Below, one piece after another: positions 17,612-25,954 of a DNA stretch of 64,000 bases. Position numbers and translations under genes: made by a program. How positions within the stretch are numbered: the stretch's first letter is position 1; each line of letters begins with the position of its first letter. The notes beneath the pieces are model-generated. The model was not told the origin of the DNA and made no database searches. It saw only the letters and a program-made list of their open reading frames with translations. Source of the stretch: Stenotrophomonas rhizophila (GTDB taxonomy: Bacteria > Pseudomonadota > Gammaproteobacteria > Xanthomonadales > Xanthomonadaceae); assembly GCF_001704155.1 (NCBI RefSeq), contig NZ_CP016294.1, positions 415,001 through 479,000 of the forward strand. Direction: 5' to 3'.

Positions 17612-20023
17612 GTGAGCACCGAAACCAGCGCAGCCACCGACCAGGAAAGCGAATTCCTGTTGACTTCGCCGCCGACCGCGACCGCCATGAGCGTGACCAA
17701 GCGCAACGGCACGACCGAACTGGTGGATCTGAACAAGATCGTGCGCGCGGTGCAGCGTTCGGCTGAAGGCCTGCATTCGGTGGACCCGATGCGCGTGGCC
17801 ACCCGCACCATTTCCGGCCTGTACAACGGCGCCACCACCCAGGAACTGGACGAGCTGTCCATCCGCACCGCCGCCCTGCTGATCGGTGAAGAGCCCGAGT
17901 ACGGCCGCCTGGCCGCGCGCCTGCTGGCCAACTACATCGCCAAGGAAGTGTCGGGCCAGGAAATCCACGCCTTCTCGCAGTCGGTCGGCCGTGGCCACGA
18001 AGTGGGCCTGATCAACGACCGCCTGCTGAACTTCGTGCAGACCAACGCGCGCAAGCTCAACGATGCCATCGACCTCAGCCTCGACCTGAACTTCGACTAC
18101 TTCGGCCTGCGTACCCTGTACGACCGCTACCTGCTGCGCCATCCACACACCCGCAAGGTGATCGAAACCCCGCAGCAGTTCTTCCTGCGCATCGCCAGCG
18201 CACTGAGCGAAGACGTGCCGGAAACCCTGGCGCTGTACAAGCGCATGGGCAACCTGGACTACCTGCCGTCCAGCCCGACCCTGTTCAACTCCGGCACCAC
18301 CCACGAGCAGCTGTCCTCGTGCTTCCTGCTCGATTCGCCGCAGGATTCGCTGGAATCGATCTACTCCAAGTACGGCGACATCGCCCAGCTGTCCAAGTTC
18401 AGCGGCGGCATCGGCGTGAGCTACACCCGCGTGCGTTCGCGCGGCTCGCTCATCAAGTCCACCAACGGCCACTCCAACGGCATCGTGCCGTGGCTGAAGA
18501 CCATGGACTCGTCCGTGGCTGCGGTGAACCAGGGTGGCAAGCGCAAGGGCGCGGCCTGCGTGTACCTGGAAACCTGGCACGCCGACATCGAAGACTTCCT
18601 CGAGCTGCGTGACAACACCGGCGACGAATCGCGCCGTGCGCACAACCTCAACCTGGCCAACTGGGTGCCGGACCTGTTCATGAAGCGCGTCGAAGCCGAC
18701 CAGGAATGGTCGCTGTTCGATCCGCGCGTGGTGCCCGAGTTCACCGACCTGTTCGGCGAAGCCTTCGAGGCCGCCTACCTGCAGGCCGAAGCACAGGGCA
18801 AGGCCAACCGCACCATTTCCGCGCGCAAGCTGTACTCGCGGATGATGCGTACCCTGGCCGAAACCGGTAACGGCTGGATGACCTTCAAGGACAAGTGCAA
18901 CCGCGCCAGCAACCAGACCCTGCGTCCGGGCAACGTGATCCACCTGTCCAACCTGTGCACCGAAATCCTGGAGGTCACCTCCAACGATGAAACCGCCGTG
19001 TGCAACCTGGGTTCGATCAACCTGGGCAACCACTTCGACGAGCACAACGAGTTCAACTACGAAAAGCTGGCCGAAACCGTTCGCCTGGCCGTGCGCCAGC
19101 TCGACCGCGTGATCGACCTGAACTTCTACCCGATCGAAACCGCCCGCCGCGCCAACATGCGCTGGCGCCCGGTCGGCCTGGGCTGCATGGGCCTGCAGGA
19201 CGTGTTCTTCCGCAAGCGCCTGCCGTTCGACAGCGCCGAAGCCCGCGCGCTGTCGAAGAAGATTGCCGAGACCATCTACTTCCACGCCCTGGAAACCTCG
19301 GTCGAACTGGCCCAGGAACGTGGCAAGCACCCGTCGTTCAACGACACCCGTGCGGCCAGCGGCGAACTGCAGTTCGACGCCTGGAACGTGGTGCCGGAAG
19401 ACGGCGCGCGCTGGGACGCCCTGCGTGCCCGCATCAAGGAACACGGCCTGCGCAACTCGCTGATCATCGCCATTGCCCCGACCGCGACCATCGCCTCCAT
19501 CGCCGGCTGCTATGAGTGCGTCGAGCCGCAGGTGTCCAACCTGTTCAAGCGCGAAACGCTGTCGGGCGACTTCCTGCAGGTGAACCGCTACCTGGTGAAC
19601 GAGCTGAAGAAGCTCGGCCACTGGACCCCGGAAATGCGTGACACCATCAAGATGGCCGAAGGCTCCATCCAGGGTATCGCCCAGATCCCGGAAAGCCTGC
19701 GCCAGATCTACCGCACCGCGTGGGAACTGCCGATGCGTTCGCTGATCGACATGGCCGCCGACCGTGGCGCGTTCATCGACCAGTCCGCCTCGCTCAACCT
19801 GTTCATGGAAAGCCCGAACATCGGCGCGATGTCCTCCATGTACATGTACGCCTGGAAGCAGGGCATCAAGACCACCTACTACCTGCGTTCGCGTCCGGCC
19901 ACCAAGATCGCCAAGACCACCATCAGCCACACCGCAGCGGCTGCCCCGGAAAAGGTGTTCAGCCCGGAAGAAGCCATCGCCTGCTCGCTGGAAAACCCGG
20001 AAGCCTGCGAAGCCTGCCAGTAA
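17612..20023 (+). CDS. nrdA: Class Ia ribonucleoside-diphosphate reductase alpha subunit
   Basis: 803-residue large subunit that reduces NDPs to dNDPs with NrdB. GTG start at 17612 follows AAGAGGAAAA, a good ribosome site. An N-terminal ATP-cone (about residues 25-115, SVTKRNGTTELVDLNKIVRA) gives dATP/ATP control. Catalytic features: SSCFLL (first redox Cys), NLCTEI with the thiyl-radical Cys and Glu, AVCNLGSINL (second redox Cys), and a C-terminal CEAC pair that passes electrons from thioredoxin. Followed by nrdB after 194 bases filled with SMAG palindromes. The candidate NrdR box suggests repression when dATP is plentiful. Confidence 0.96.
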   Translation: MSTETSAATDQESEFLLTSPPTATAMSVTKRNGTTELVDLNKIVRAVQRSAEGLHSVDPMRVATRTISGLYNGATTQELDELSIRTAALLIGEEPEYGRLAARLLANYIAKEVSGQEIHAFSQSVGRGHEVGLINDRLLNFVQTNARKLNDAIDLSLDLNFDYFGLRTLYDRYLLRHPHTRKVIETPQQFFLRIASALSEDVPETLALYKRMGNLDYLPSSPTLFNSGTTHEQLSSCFLLDSPQDSLESIYSKYGDIAQLSKFSGGIGVSYTRVRSRGSLIKSTNGHSNGIVPWLKTMDSSVAAVNQGGKRKGAACVYLETWHADIEDFLELRDNTGDESRRAHNLNLANWVPDLFMKRVEADQEWSLFDPRVVPEFTDLFGEAFEAAYLQAEAQGKANRTISARKLYSRMMRTLAETGNGWMTFKDKCNRASNQTLRPGNVIHLSNLCTEILEVTSNDETAVCNLGSINLGNHFDEHNEFNYEKLAETVRLAVRQLDRVIDLNFYPIETARRANMRWRPVGLGCMGLQDVFFRKRLPFDSAEARALSKKIAETIYFHALETSVELAQERGKHPSFNDTRAASGELQFDAWNVVPEDGARWDALRARIKEHGLRNSLIIAIAPTATIASIAGCYECVEPQVSNLFKRETLSGDFLQVNRYLVNELKKLGHWTPEMRDTIKMAEGSIQGIAQIPESLRQIYRTAWELPMRSLIDMAADRGAFIDQSASLNLFMESPNIGAMSSMYMYAWKQGIKTTYYLRSRPATKIAKTTISHTAAAAPEKVFSPEEAIACSLENPEACEACQ

Positions 20024-20046
20024 TCCGCGGGGCGCCCACCGCCCCG

Positions 20047-20195
20047 GTAGCGCCGGCCGTTGGCCGGCCTCGACCAACCGCAGCGCCGGGCTCTGCCCGG
20101 CCGCTCCACCGGCCCAACCGCCGGAACAAACACCCGGCAGGTGCCGACCGTTGGTCGGCACACACACCCGGTAGGTACCGACCGTTGGTCGGTAC
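20047..20195 (+). repeat. Three SMAG palindromes between nrdA and nrdB
   Basis: Copies at 20047-20069 (GTAGCGCCGGCC, GGCCGGCC arms), 20137-20161 (GTGCCGACC/GGTCGGCAC) and 20171-20195 (GTACCGACC/GGTCGGTAC). All are in the same orientation in the nrdA-nrdB intergenic space, ending just before the nrdB ribosome site AGAAGGAAAG. They may stabilise the nrdA messenger or partly uncouple nrdB. Confidence 0.85.
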
Positions 20196-20217
20196 ACCTC
20201 AGAAGGAAAGACCCACC

Positions 20218-21237
20218 ATGGCCGACACCCGCAAGCAGATGCTGCTCGATCCCGGTTTTGAACTGACCCTGCGCCCGATGCGCTACCCGCAGTTCTATGA
20301 CATGTATCGCAACGCGATCAAGAACACCTGGACCGTGGAAGAAATCAACTTCCAGATCGACATCAGCGACCTGCACACCAAGATGTCGCCGGGCGAGCGC
20401 CACCTGATCCACCGCCTGGTTGCCTTCTTCGCCACCGGCGACTCGATCGTGTCCAACAACCTGGTGCTGAACCTGTACCAGCACTTGAACGCGCCCGAAG
20501 CACGCATGTACCTGTCGCGCCAGCTGTACGAAGAAGCGCTGCACGTGCAGTTCTACCTGACCCTGCTGGACAACTACCTGCCGGATCCGGAAGAACGCGC
20601 CAAGGCATTCTCGGCAGTGGAGAACATCGACTCCATCAAGAAGAAGGCCGACTTCTGCTTCAAGTGGATCGACTCCATCCAGGGCCTCACCCGCATCGAA
20701 ACCCGCGACCAGCGTCGCCAGTTCCTGCTCAACCAGATCTGCTTCGCCGCCTGCATCGAAGGCCTGTTCTTCTTCGCCGCGTTCGCCTACGTGTACTACT
20801 TCCGTTCGCGTGGCCTGCTCAACGGCCTGGCTTCGGGCACCAACTGGGTGTTCCGCGATGAAAGCGCGCACATGGACTTCGCCTTCGAATGCGTGGACGT
20901 CATCCGCGAGGAAGAGCCGGACCTGTTCGACGATGAAATGAAGCGGCAGGTCTACGACATGCTGGCCGAAGCCATCGAATGCGAAGTGCAGTTCGCCGAA
21001 GACGTGCTGTCCGGCGGCGTAGCCGGCATTTCCACCCGCGACATGCGCCAGTACCTGCAGCACTGCGCCGACAACCACTTCCACCGCCTCGGCATGGAAA
21101 AGAAGTACAACGTGCGCAACCCGCTGCCGTTCATGGAACTGCAGGACGTGCAGGAGCTGACCAACTTCTTCGAACGCCGCCCCTCGGCCTACCAGGTGGG
21201 CGTGCAGGGCGAAGTGTCCTTCGACATGTCGTTCTGA
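20218..21237 (+). CDS. nrdB: Class Ia ribonucleoside-diphosphate reductase beta subunit
   Basis: 339-residue di-iron radical subunit. ATG 20218 is preceded by AGAAGGAAAG. The first ligand block is EALHVQFY, with Glu106, His109 and the likely tyrosyl-radical Tyr113 in the E-x2-H-x3-Y spacing. A second ligand block is FRDESAHMDFAF. The C-terminus (VQGEVSFDMSF) holds the tail that docks on NrdA. It works with the product of nrdA just upstream in the cytoplasm. A strong terminator follows the stop. Confidence 0.96.
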   Translation: MADTRKQMLLDPGFELTLRPMRYPQFYDMYRNAIKNTWTVEEINFQIDISDLHTKMSPGERHLIHRLVAFFATGDSIVSNNLVLNLYQHLNAPEARMYLSRQLYEEALHVQFYLTLLDNYLPDPEERAKAFSAVENIDSIKKKADFCFKWIDSIQGLTRIETRDQRRQFLLNQICFAACIEGLFFFAAFAYVYYFRSRGLLNGLASGTNWVFRDESAHMDFAFECVDVIREEEPDLFDDEMKRQVYDMLAEAIECEVQFAEDVLSGGVAGISTRDMRQYLQHCADNHFHRLGMEKKYNVRNPLPFMELQDVQELTNFFERRPSAYQVGVQGEVSFDMSF

Positions 21238-21260
21238 TCCAAGCGCACCATGCGTACCAG

Positions 21261-21288
21261 AAAGCCCCGGCACTGCCGGGGCTTTTTG
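21261..21288 (+). terminator. Rho-independent terminator of nrdAB
   Basis: AAAGCCCCGGCA/TGCCGGGGCTTT forms a GC-rich hairpin, directly followed by a run of T, 24 bases after the nrdB stop. Confidence 0.9.
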
Positions 21289-21341
21289 TTTGCGGGCGCT
21301 GCCGTATCATCCTCGTCGACCCCATCGCACGGCCCACCGCC

Positions 21342-21755
21342 ATGACCGCCACCCCTGACGTCGTCCCGCCCACTGAAGTGCGCATGGCCGAAATCGTCTT
21401 CCCCAACCACACCAACCACATGGGTACCCTGTTCGGTGGCCAGGCATTGGCGTGGATGGACAAGGCCGCGTTCCTGGCCGCCGCGCGCTACTCGCGCCGC
21501 ACCGTGGTCACCGCCCGCTCCGACCAGGTGGACTTCAAGCTGCCGATCAGCATCGGCCAGATGGTGGAAACCGTGGGGCGCATCGTCGAAGTGGGCCGCA
21601 GCTCGATGAAGGTCGAAGTAGAGCTCATCGCCGAAGACCTGCACACCGGCGAGCGCAAACTGTGCACCCGCGGCCACTTCGTGATGATCGCGCTGGACGA
21701 AAACCACAAGCCCACCGCCGTGCCTGCGTTGCCGGCCGATATCGCCGGACCCTGA
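21342..21755 (+). CDS. Hotdog-fold acyl-CoA thioesterase (YciA-like)
   Basis: 137-residue protein from ATG 21342. The segment FPNHTNHMGTLFGGQALAWM followed by Asp is the YciA/acyl-CoA hydrolase signature (N-x-N-x-x-G-T-L-F-G-G-x-x-L-x-W-M-D). VDFKLPISIGQMVE and GERKLCTRGHFVMIALDE complete the hotdog domain. Such enzymes hydrolyse acyl-CoAs in the cytosol; chain preference cannot be read. The longer in-frame extension upstream is shadow of nrdB. Stands alone between the nrd terminator and cobB. Confidence 0.88.
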   Translation: MTATPDVVPPTEVRMAEIVFPNHTNHMGTLFGGQALAWMDKAAFLAAARYSRRTVVTARSDQVDFKLPISIGQMVETVGRIVEVGRSSMKVEVELIAEDLHTGERKLCTRGHFVMIALDENHKPTAVPALPADIAGP

Positions 21756-21803
21756 ACGGGCAGGGGCGATTGCGAACCCTCCAATCGCCCCCATCTAGCT
21801 GGC

Positions 21804-22625
21804 ATGTCTACCCCTCTGGCTGACTTCATCGACCGCGCCCGCCGCCTGTTCGTCCTCACCGGCGCCGGCTGCAGCACCGACTCGGGCATTCCCGATTACC
21901 GCGATGCCGACGGCCAGTGGAAGCGCACCCCACCGGTGAACTACCAGGATTTCATGGGCGAAGCGGCCACCCGCCAACGCTACTGGGCGCGCAGCCTGCT
22001 CGGCTGGCCGCGCTTCGGCCAGGCCCAGCCCAACGCCACCCACGCCGCCTTGGCCGCGCTGGAAGCGCGTGGAAAGGTTGAAGTGCTGCTCACCCAGAAC
22101 GTGGACTGCCTGCACCAGCGTGCCGGCAGTGCCGCCGTGATCGACCTGCACGGCCGCCTCGACCAGGTGCGCTGCATGGGCTGCGAAACCCGCAGCAACC
22201 GCGAAGCCTTCCAGCAGGCGCTGCTCGCCGCCAACCCCGGCTGGGACCGCCTCGACGCCGCCCAGGCCCCCGATGGCGATGCCGACCTTGAAGGCGTGGA
22301 TTTCAGCACCTTCAACGTGCCCGCGTGCCCCACCTGCGGCGGCATCCTCAAGCCGGACGTCGTGTTCTTCGGCGAAAACGTACCGCGCGCCCGCGTCGAT
22401 GCCGTACACGCCCACCTGCAACAGGCAGACGCCGTCCTCGTGGTCGGCTCCTCCCTGATGGTCTATTCCGGCTACCGCTTCGTCCAGGCCGCCGCCAAGG
22501 CCGGCCTACCCGTAGCCGCCCTCAACATTGGCCGCACCCGAGCAGACGATCTCCTCACCCTCAAGGTAGAGCAGTCCTGCGCAGAAGCCCTGTCATTCCT
22601 CCTGCCAGCCACCGCATCGGCCTGA
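21804..22625 (+). CDS. cobB: NAD-dependent protein deacylase, sirtuin class II
   Basis: 273-residue sirtuin. NAD-binding motif GAGCSTDSGIPDYR at 20-33, TQNVDCLHQRAG at 97-108, catalytic His116 in DLHG. Zinc ligands are Cys124/Cys127 (CMGC) and Cys175/Cys178 (CPTC), and VVGSSLMVYS follows near the C-terminus. It removes acyl groups from lysines using NAD. Length and motifs fit bacterial class II (SIRT4-like) enzymes. It follows the thioesterase gene by 48 bases on the same strand. Confidence 0.92.
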   Translation: MSTPLADFIDRARRLFVLTGAGCSTDSGIPDYRDADGQWKRTPPVNYQDFMGEAATRQRYWARSLLGWPRFGQAQPNATHAALAALEARGKVEVLLTQNVDCLHQRAGSAAVIDLHGRLDQVRCMGCETRSNREAFQQALLAANPGWDRLDAAQAPDGDADLEGVDFSTFNVPACPTCGGILKPDVVFFGENVPRARVDAVHAHLQQADAVLVVGSSLMVYSGYRFVQAAAKAGLPVAALNIGRTRADDLLTLKVEQSCAEALSFLLPATASA

Positions 22626-22727
22626 CCCGCGAACGAAACCCGCACGCGCAAACTGCCTGAACGCCTGGCGTGGCCTGCCGCGCCGGCCCCACCGTTCCAC
22701 CCAAAGATTCCCCTATATGCGCCACTC

Positions 22728-22750
22728 GTAGAGCGAGGCCATGCCTCGCT
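22728..22750 (+). repeat. SMAG-type palindrome
   Basis: GTAGAGCGAGGC followed by CATGCCTCGCT, arms AGCGAGGC/GCCTCGCT. It is the only recognisable element in the 214-base gap between the sirtuin and the flavin oxidoreductase. Confidence 0.75.
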
Positions 22751-22839
22751 AGCCTCACCGTTCCACACATACGGTTGCCCGCAAACCCGCTTCGCGGTGC
22801 AATACCACTCCTGTTTCATCTCCCCCGAGTCGCCCGCCC

Positions 22840-23949
22840 GTGAGCCAGCTTTTCTCCCCCGTAACCTTCGGACCGCTGACGCTGTCCAACCGCATCGTCA
22901 TCGCCCCGATGTGCCAGTACTCCTCCACCGATGGCCTGGCCAACGACTGGCACCGCCAGCACCTGGGCATGCTGGCCCAGTCCGGCGCCGGCCTGCTGAT
23001 CCTCGAAGCCACCGCCGTGCTGCCGGAAGGGCGCATCAGCTACGCCGACCTGGGCCTCTGGGACGACGCCACCGAAGCCGCCCTCACCGACGTGATCGCC
23101 TCGGTGAAGCGCTGGTCGCCGATGCCGGTGGGCGTGCAGCTCGCGCATGCTGGTCGCAAGGCCTCCTCCGCACGCCCGTGGGACGGCGGTGGCCCGCTGC
23201 CGCCGACCGACCCGAACGGCTGGACCGTGAAAGCCCCCTCGGCGCTGCCGTTCACCGCCAATGGCCCCACGCCCGAAGCGCTGGATGAAGCCGGCATCGA
23301 CGCCGTGGTGGAGGCCTTCGCCGCGGCCGCCAAGCGCGCCGAGCGCGCCGGCCTGGACCTGATCGAACTGCACGCAGCGCACGGCTACCTGCTGCACCAG
23401 TTCCTCTCCCCGCTCAGCAACAAGCGCCAGGACGAGTACGGCGGCTCGCTGGAAAACCGCATGCGCCTGCTGATCCGCGTGTTCGACGCCGTGCGCGCGG
23501 CGGTCTCCGACCGCATCAGCGTGGGCGTGCGCATTTCCGCCAGCGACTGGGTCGACGGCGGCTGGGACATCGAACAGAGCACTACCCTCGCGCAGATCCT
23601 CGACCTGTGCGGCTGCCAGTTCCTGCACGTCTCCAGCGGCGGTCTCGACGCACGCCAGAAGATCGCCCTCGAGCCCGGCTACCAGGTGCCGTTCGCCGCC
23701 GCGATCAAGGCAGCCAAGGTGCGCATGCCGGTCATCGCCGTCGGCCTGATCACCGACCCGGCCCAAGCCGAATCGATCCTGCGCCACAACCACGCCGACG
23801 CCGTCGCACTGGCCCGCGGCATCCTCTACGAACCGCGCTGGCCGTGGCACGCCGCCGCCGCCCTCGGCGACTCCATCACCCCCGCCCCGCAATACCTGCG
23901 CTGCGAACCGCGCGAAGCCCGCGGCGTATTCACCGCCCCGTCTGCTTGA
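22840..23949 (+). CDS. NADH:flavin oxidoreductase, old yellow enzyme family (XenA/NamA-like)
   Basis: 369-residue TIM-barrel flavoprotein with GTG start at 22840. Features: FGPLTLSNRIVIAPMCQYSS at the N-terminus, a Cys in the APMCQYSS loop typical of the thermophilic-like/XenA subgroup, QLAHAGRKAS, ELHAAHGYLLHQFLSPLSN with the substrate-binding H-x-x-H, YGGSLENR, and ADAVALARGILYEPRW (FMN phosphate). Reduces activated C=C or nitro groups with NAD(P)H; natural substrate unknown. A LysR gene lies convergent downstream, separated by a SMAG element. Confidence 0.9.
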   Translation: MSQLFSPVTFGPLTLSNRIVIAPMCQYSSTDGLANDWHRQHLGMLAQSGAGLLILEATAVLPEGRISYADLGLWDDATEAALTDVIASVKRWSPMPVGVQLAHAGRKASSARPWDGGGPLPPTDPNGWTVKAPSALPFTANGPTPEALDEAGIDAVVEAFAAAAKRAERAGLDLIELHAAHGYLLHQFLSPLSNKRQDEYGGSLENRMRLLIRVFDAVRAAVSDRISVGVRISASDWVDGGWDIEQSTTLAQILDLCGCQFLHVSSGGLDARQKIALEPGYQVPFAAAIKAAKVRMPVIAVGLITDPAQAESILRHNHADAVALARGILYEPRWPWHAAAALGDSITPAPQYLRCEPREARGVFTAPSA

Positions 23950-23957
23950 TTGAACCG

Positions 23958-23983
23958 GTAGCGCACGACCGTTGGTCGTGCGC
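23958..23983 (+). repeat. SMAG palindrome between convergent genes
   Basis: GTAGCGCACGACC then GTTGGTCGTGCGC, arms GCGCACGACC/GGTCGTGCGC, filling the 43 bases between the oxidoreductase and the LysR stop. Confidence 0.85.
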
Positions 23984-23992
23984 CGCCTGATC

Positions 23993-24919
23993 TCACGCAA
24001 CATCCACCCGCCACGCGGCCGGCAACCCCTCCACCACGTGCTGCATCAACGCCCGCACCTTGGGCGTCAAATCCCTTCGATCACTCACACACAGAAACAA
24101 CCGCATCGGCTCCGGCGACGTCCGCGCCCCATCGCCCGACGCAAACAACACCTGCAGCTCGCCCCGCGCCAACCAAGGCGCCGCCACGAACGCCGCCAAC
24201 CGCGCAATGCCACCGCCAGCGGCCGCCATCGCCGCCAACGCATCAATGTCATCCGACACCAGCGCCGGCCGCATCTCCGCCTCGAAGCGGATCCCATCGC
24301 GCACGAATCCCCACGGCAGCAACCGCCCATCGACCGGATACCGGAACACCAGGCAACGGTGCTCACGCAGATCCTCCGGCGTGGCCGGTACTCCCGCCTG
24401 CGCCAGGTACGAAGGCGCCGCACACACCTGGAACGGCACCTGCGCAATCGCCCGCGCCACCAAACCTTCCACCAGCTGCGGCTCGATCCGGAAACTCACA
24501 TCCACATCTTCATGCGCGTGGTCCACGCTGCGGTCGGCCAGCAGCAGCTCGATCGACAACCGTGGATAGCGCGCCTGCAGCGCCGGCAGCATCGGCGCCA
24601 GCACATGCCGGCCAAACGCGGAGGTGCTGGCAATGCGCAGGCGACCATGCGGTGTGGCTTCGGGATCGGTCACCGCCGCCTGCGCCCGTTGCAGGTCGCG
24701 CTCGATATGCCGCACCTCGGCCAGATACAACGCGCCGCGCTCGGTCAGCGCCAGCGTGCGCGTGGTGCGGTTGAACAGGCGCACGCCCAGATGCGTTTCC
24801 AGCCGCGCGATGTTCTGGCCCACCGCCGCCGGGCTGATCCCCAGCGTGCGCGCGGCCGCCGCCAGGCTGCCTGCATCGGCGGTACGGATGAAACTGCGGA
24901 TTGACTGCAAAATGTTCAT
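23993..24919 (-). CDS. LysR-family transcriptional regulator
   Basis: 308 residues with an N-terminal winged helix-turn-helix (about 1-60: SFIRTADAGSLAAAARTLGI, VGQNIARLETHLGVRLFNRT) and a periplasmic-binding-protein-like effector domain (GRLRIASTSAFGRHVLAPML onward). The start at 24919 is the only sensible one. It is divergent from the DUF2798 gene (135 bases between starts), its probable target. The old-yellow-enzyme gene on the other side is convergent, so is less likely to be controlled from the same promoter. Confidence 0.88.
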   Translation of the reverse strand: MNILQSIRSFIRTADAGSLAAAARTLGISPAAVGQNIARLETHLGVRLFNRTTRTLALTERGALYLAEVRHIERDLQRAQAAVTDPEATPHGRLRIASTSAFGRHVLAPMLPALQARYPRLSIELLLADRSVDHAHEDVDVSFRIEPQLVEGLVARAIAQVPFQVCAAPSYLAQAGVPATPEDLREHRCLVFRYPVDGRLLPWGFVRDGIRFEAEMRPALVSDDIDALAAMAAAGGGIARLAAFVAAPWLARGELQVLFASGDGARTSPEPMRLFLCVSDRRDLTPKVRALMQHVVEGLPAAWRVDVA

Positions 24920-25054
24920 GCTTGCGCCAATTCTGGCCGGTCATTGCAAAGAATTACTTTATAAAGAGCCAACGCCCGGCGGTCTACCGGCACCTGGCCC
25001 CGCTGACTATCGTGCCGGTCCCGCAACCGCTGGTTGCCGCCCACTGGACCCCTG

Positions 25055-25324
25055 ATGTCGCAACAAGCTCAAACCCTGGCCACTGCCCGCTGGAAGCTCG
25101 GCGCCCGCGCCACCCCGTACGTCTTTGCCTTCTTCATGGCCTCCATCATGGCCATGCTGATGTGCCTGGTAATCACCGCCGCCAACGCCGGCATCAACGC
25201 CGACTTCCCCATGCGCGTACTCGGCGCCTACCAGCTCGCCATGCCCACCGCGTTCTGCTGCGTGCTGCTGGTGCGTCCGGTGGTGATGCGCCTCGTCGCG
25301 CTGACCGTGCACCCGCCGCGCTGA
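25055..25324 (+). CDS. Small DUF2798 membrane protein
   Basis: 89 residues with two predicted membrane helices (about 22-45, YVFAFFMASIMAMLMCLVIT, and 60-80, MPTAFCCVLLVRPVVMRLVA). The pattern fits DUF2798, small inner-membrane proteins of unknown role. Start ATG 25055 preferred over TTG 25034. Divergent from a LysR gene that may control it. Confidence 0.75.
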   Translation: MSQQAQTLATARWKLGARATPYVFAFFMASIMAMLMCLVITAANAGINADFPMRVLGAYQLAMPTAFCCVLLVRPVVMRLVALTVHPPR

Positions 25325-25419
25325 CGGTTGATGAAAACATTCGAAATCCAGGTTTCGATTGATTCTTCACACACCAGTACGTCGGACACAGATTTGCGTT
25401 TGCGTTGGCCGCACATTCG

Positions 25420-25443
25420 GTCTGCGGCAACAACGCCGCAGAC
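25420..25443 (+). other. Hairpin just upstream of the secreted Cys-rich gene
   Basis: GTCTGCGGC-AACAAC-GCCGCAGAC, a perfect 9-base stem ending 15 bases before the ATG at 25459. No T-run follows, so it is more likely a 5' leader structure than a terminator. Confidence 0.5.
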
Positions 25444-25458
25444 CTGAAGAATGTTGAT

Positions 25459-25950
25459 ATGAACTACAAGAACGTAGCCTTCCTGTGTCTTACTCTCTTT
25501 AGTGCAAACGCATACGCAGACTGCACGGGTACGTCCCCGATAGACAGGCAGCTGAGCCTTGCGGAAGAGTCGGCGGCTTCCATCCAAAGCGAAACCGGTC
25601 TACTGGACTACCTCAACGCCATGCCGCAGAACTCCCCGCTCCGGGCGTTCAGTGATGAGGCGATGGCAAGCTTCGTCGCATCTCTCCGATTCAACGAGAG
25701 GGGCCTGACCAGCTTCTCAACCATCGAAATGGAGCGCGAACTGACGTTGGGCCAAGCCTACGACGTGCTATCCCTGCTGGGCGCGCAACGCTCAGCCCGC
25801 CGCCTCCCCATCCCGATTCAGGGAGAGCGGGACTCGGAAATCATGAAGATGCTGAGTCCTCGCTGTGAGGACCATCATTACAGCTACCAGTGCGTAGGTA
25901 CTGGCACCTGCAAAACGTCGGCCAGTTCCATCTGCACCCCAAAGTGCTGA
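25459..25950 (+). CDS. Small secreted Cys-rich protein, function unknown
   Basis: 163 residues from ATG 25459, chosen because it begins a typical signal peptide (MNYKNVAFLCLTLFSANAYA, cleavage about residue 20). The middle region is helical and rich in Ser, Glu and Leu. The last 30 residues hold five cysteines (SPRCEDHHYSYQC, VGTGTC, ICTPKC) and the mature N-terminus one more (ADCTG), so six Cys that could form three disulfides. I do not recognise the family. The next gene starts 4 bases after the stop and encodes a thioredoxin-like protein, suggesting that disulfide chemistry or maturation links the pair. Base composition is lower in GC than the neighbouring core genes. Confidence 0.7.
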   Translation: MNYKNVAFLCLTLFSANAYADCTGTSPIDRQLSLAEESAASIQSETGLLDYLNAMPQNSPLRAFSDEAMASFVASLRFNERGLTSFSTIEMERELTLGQAYDVLSLLGAQRSARRLPIPIQGERDSEIMKMLSPRCEDHHYSYQCVGTGTCKTSASSICTPKC

Positions 25951-25954
25951 CCGC

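Noticed and set aside
17591..20197. 868-codon open frame antisense to nrdA
   Set aside because: The nrdA frame has complete family motifs; the antisense frame is open only because of high-GC codon bias and has no recognisable domain.
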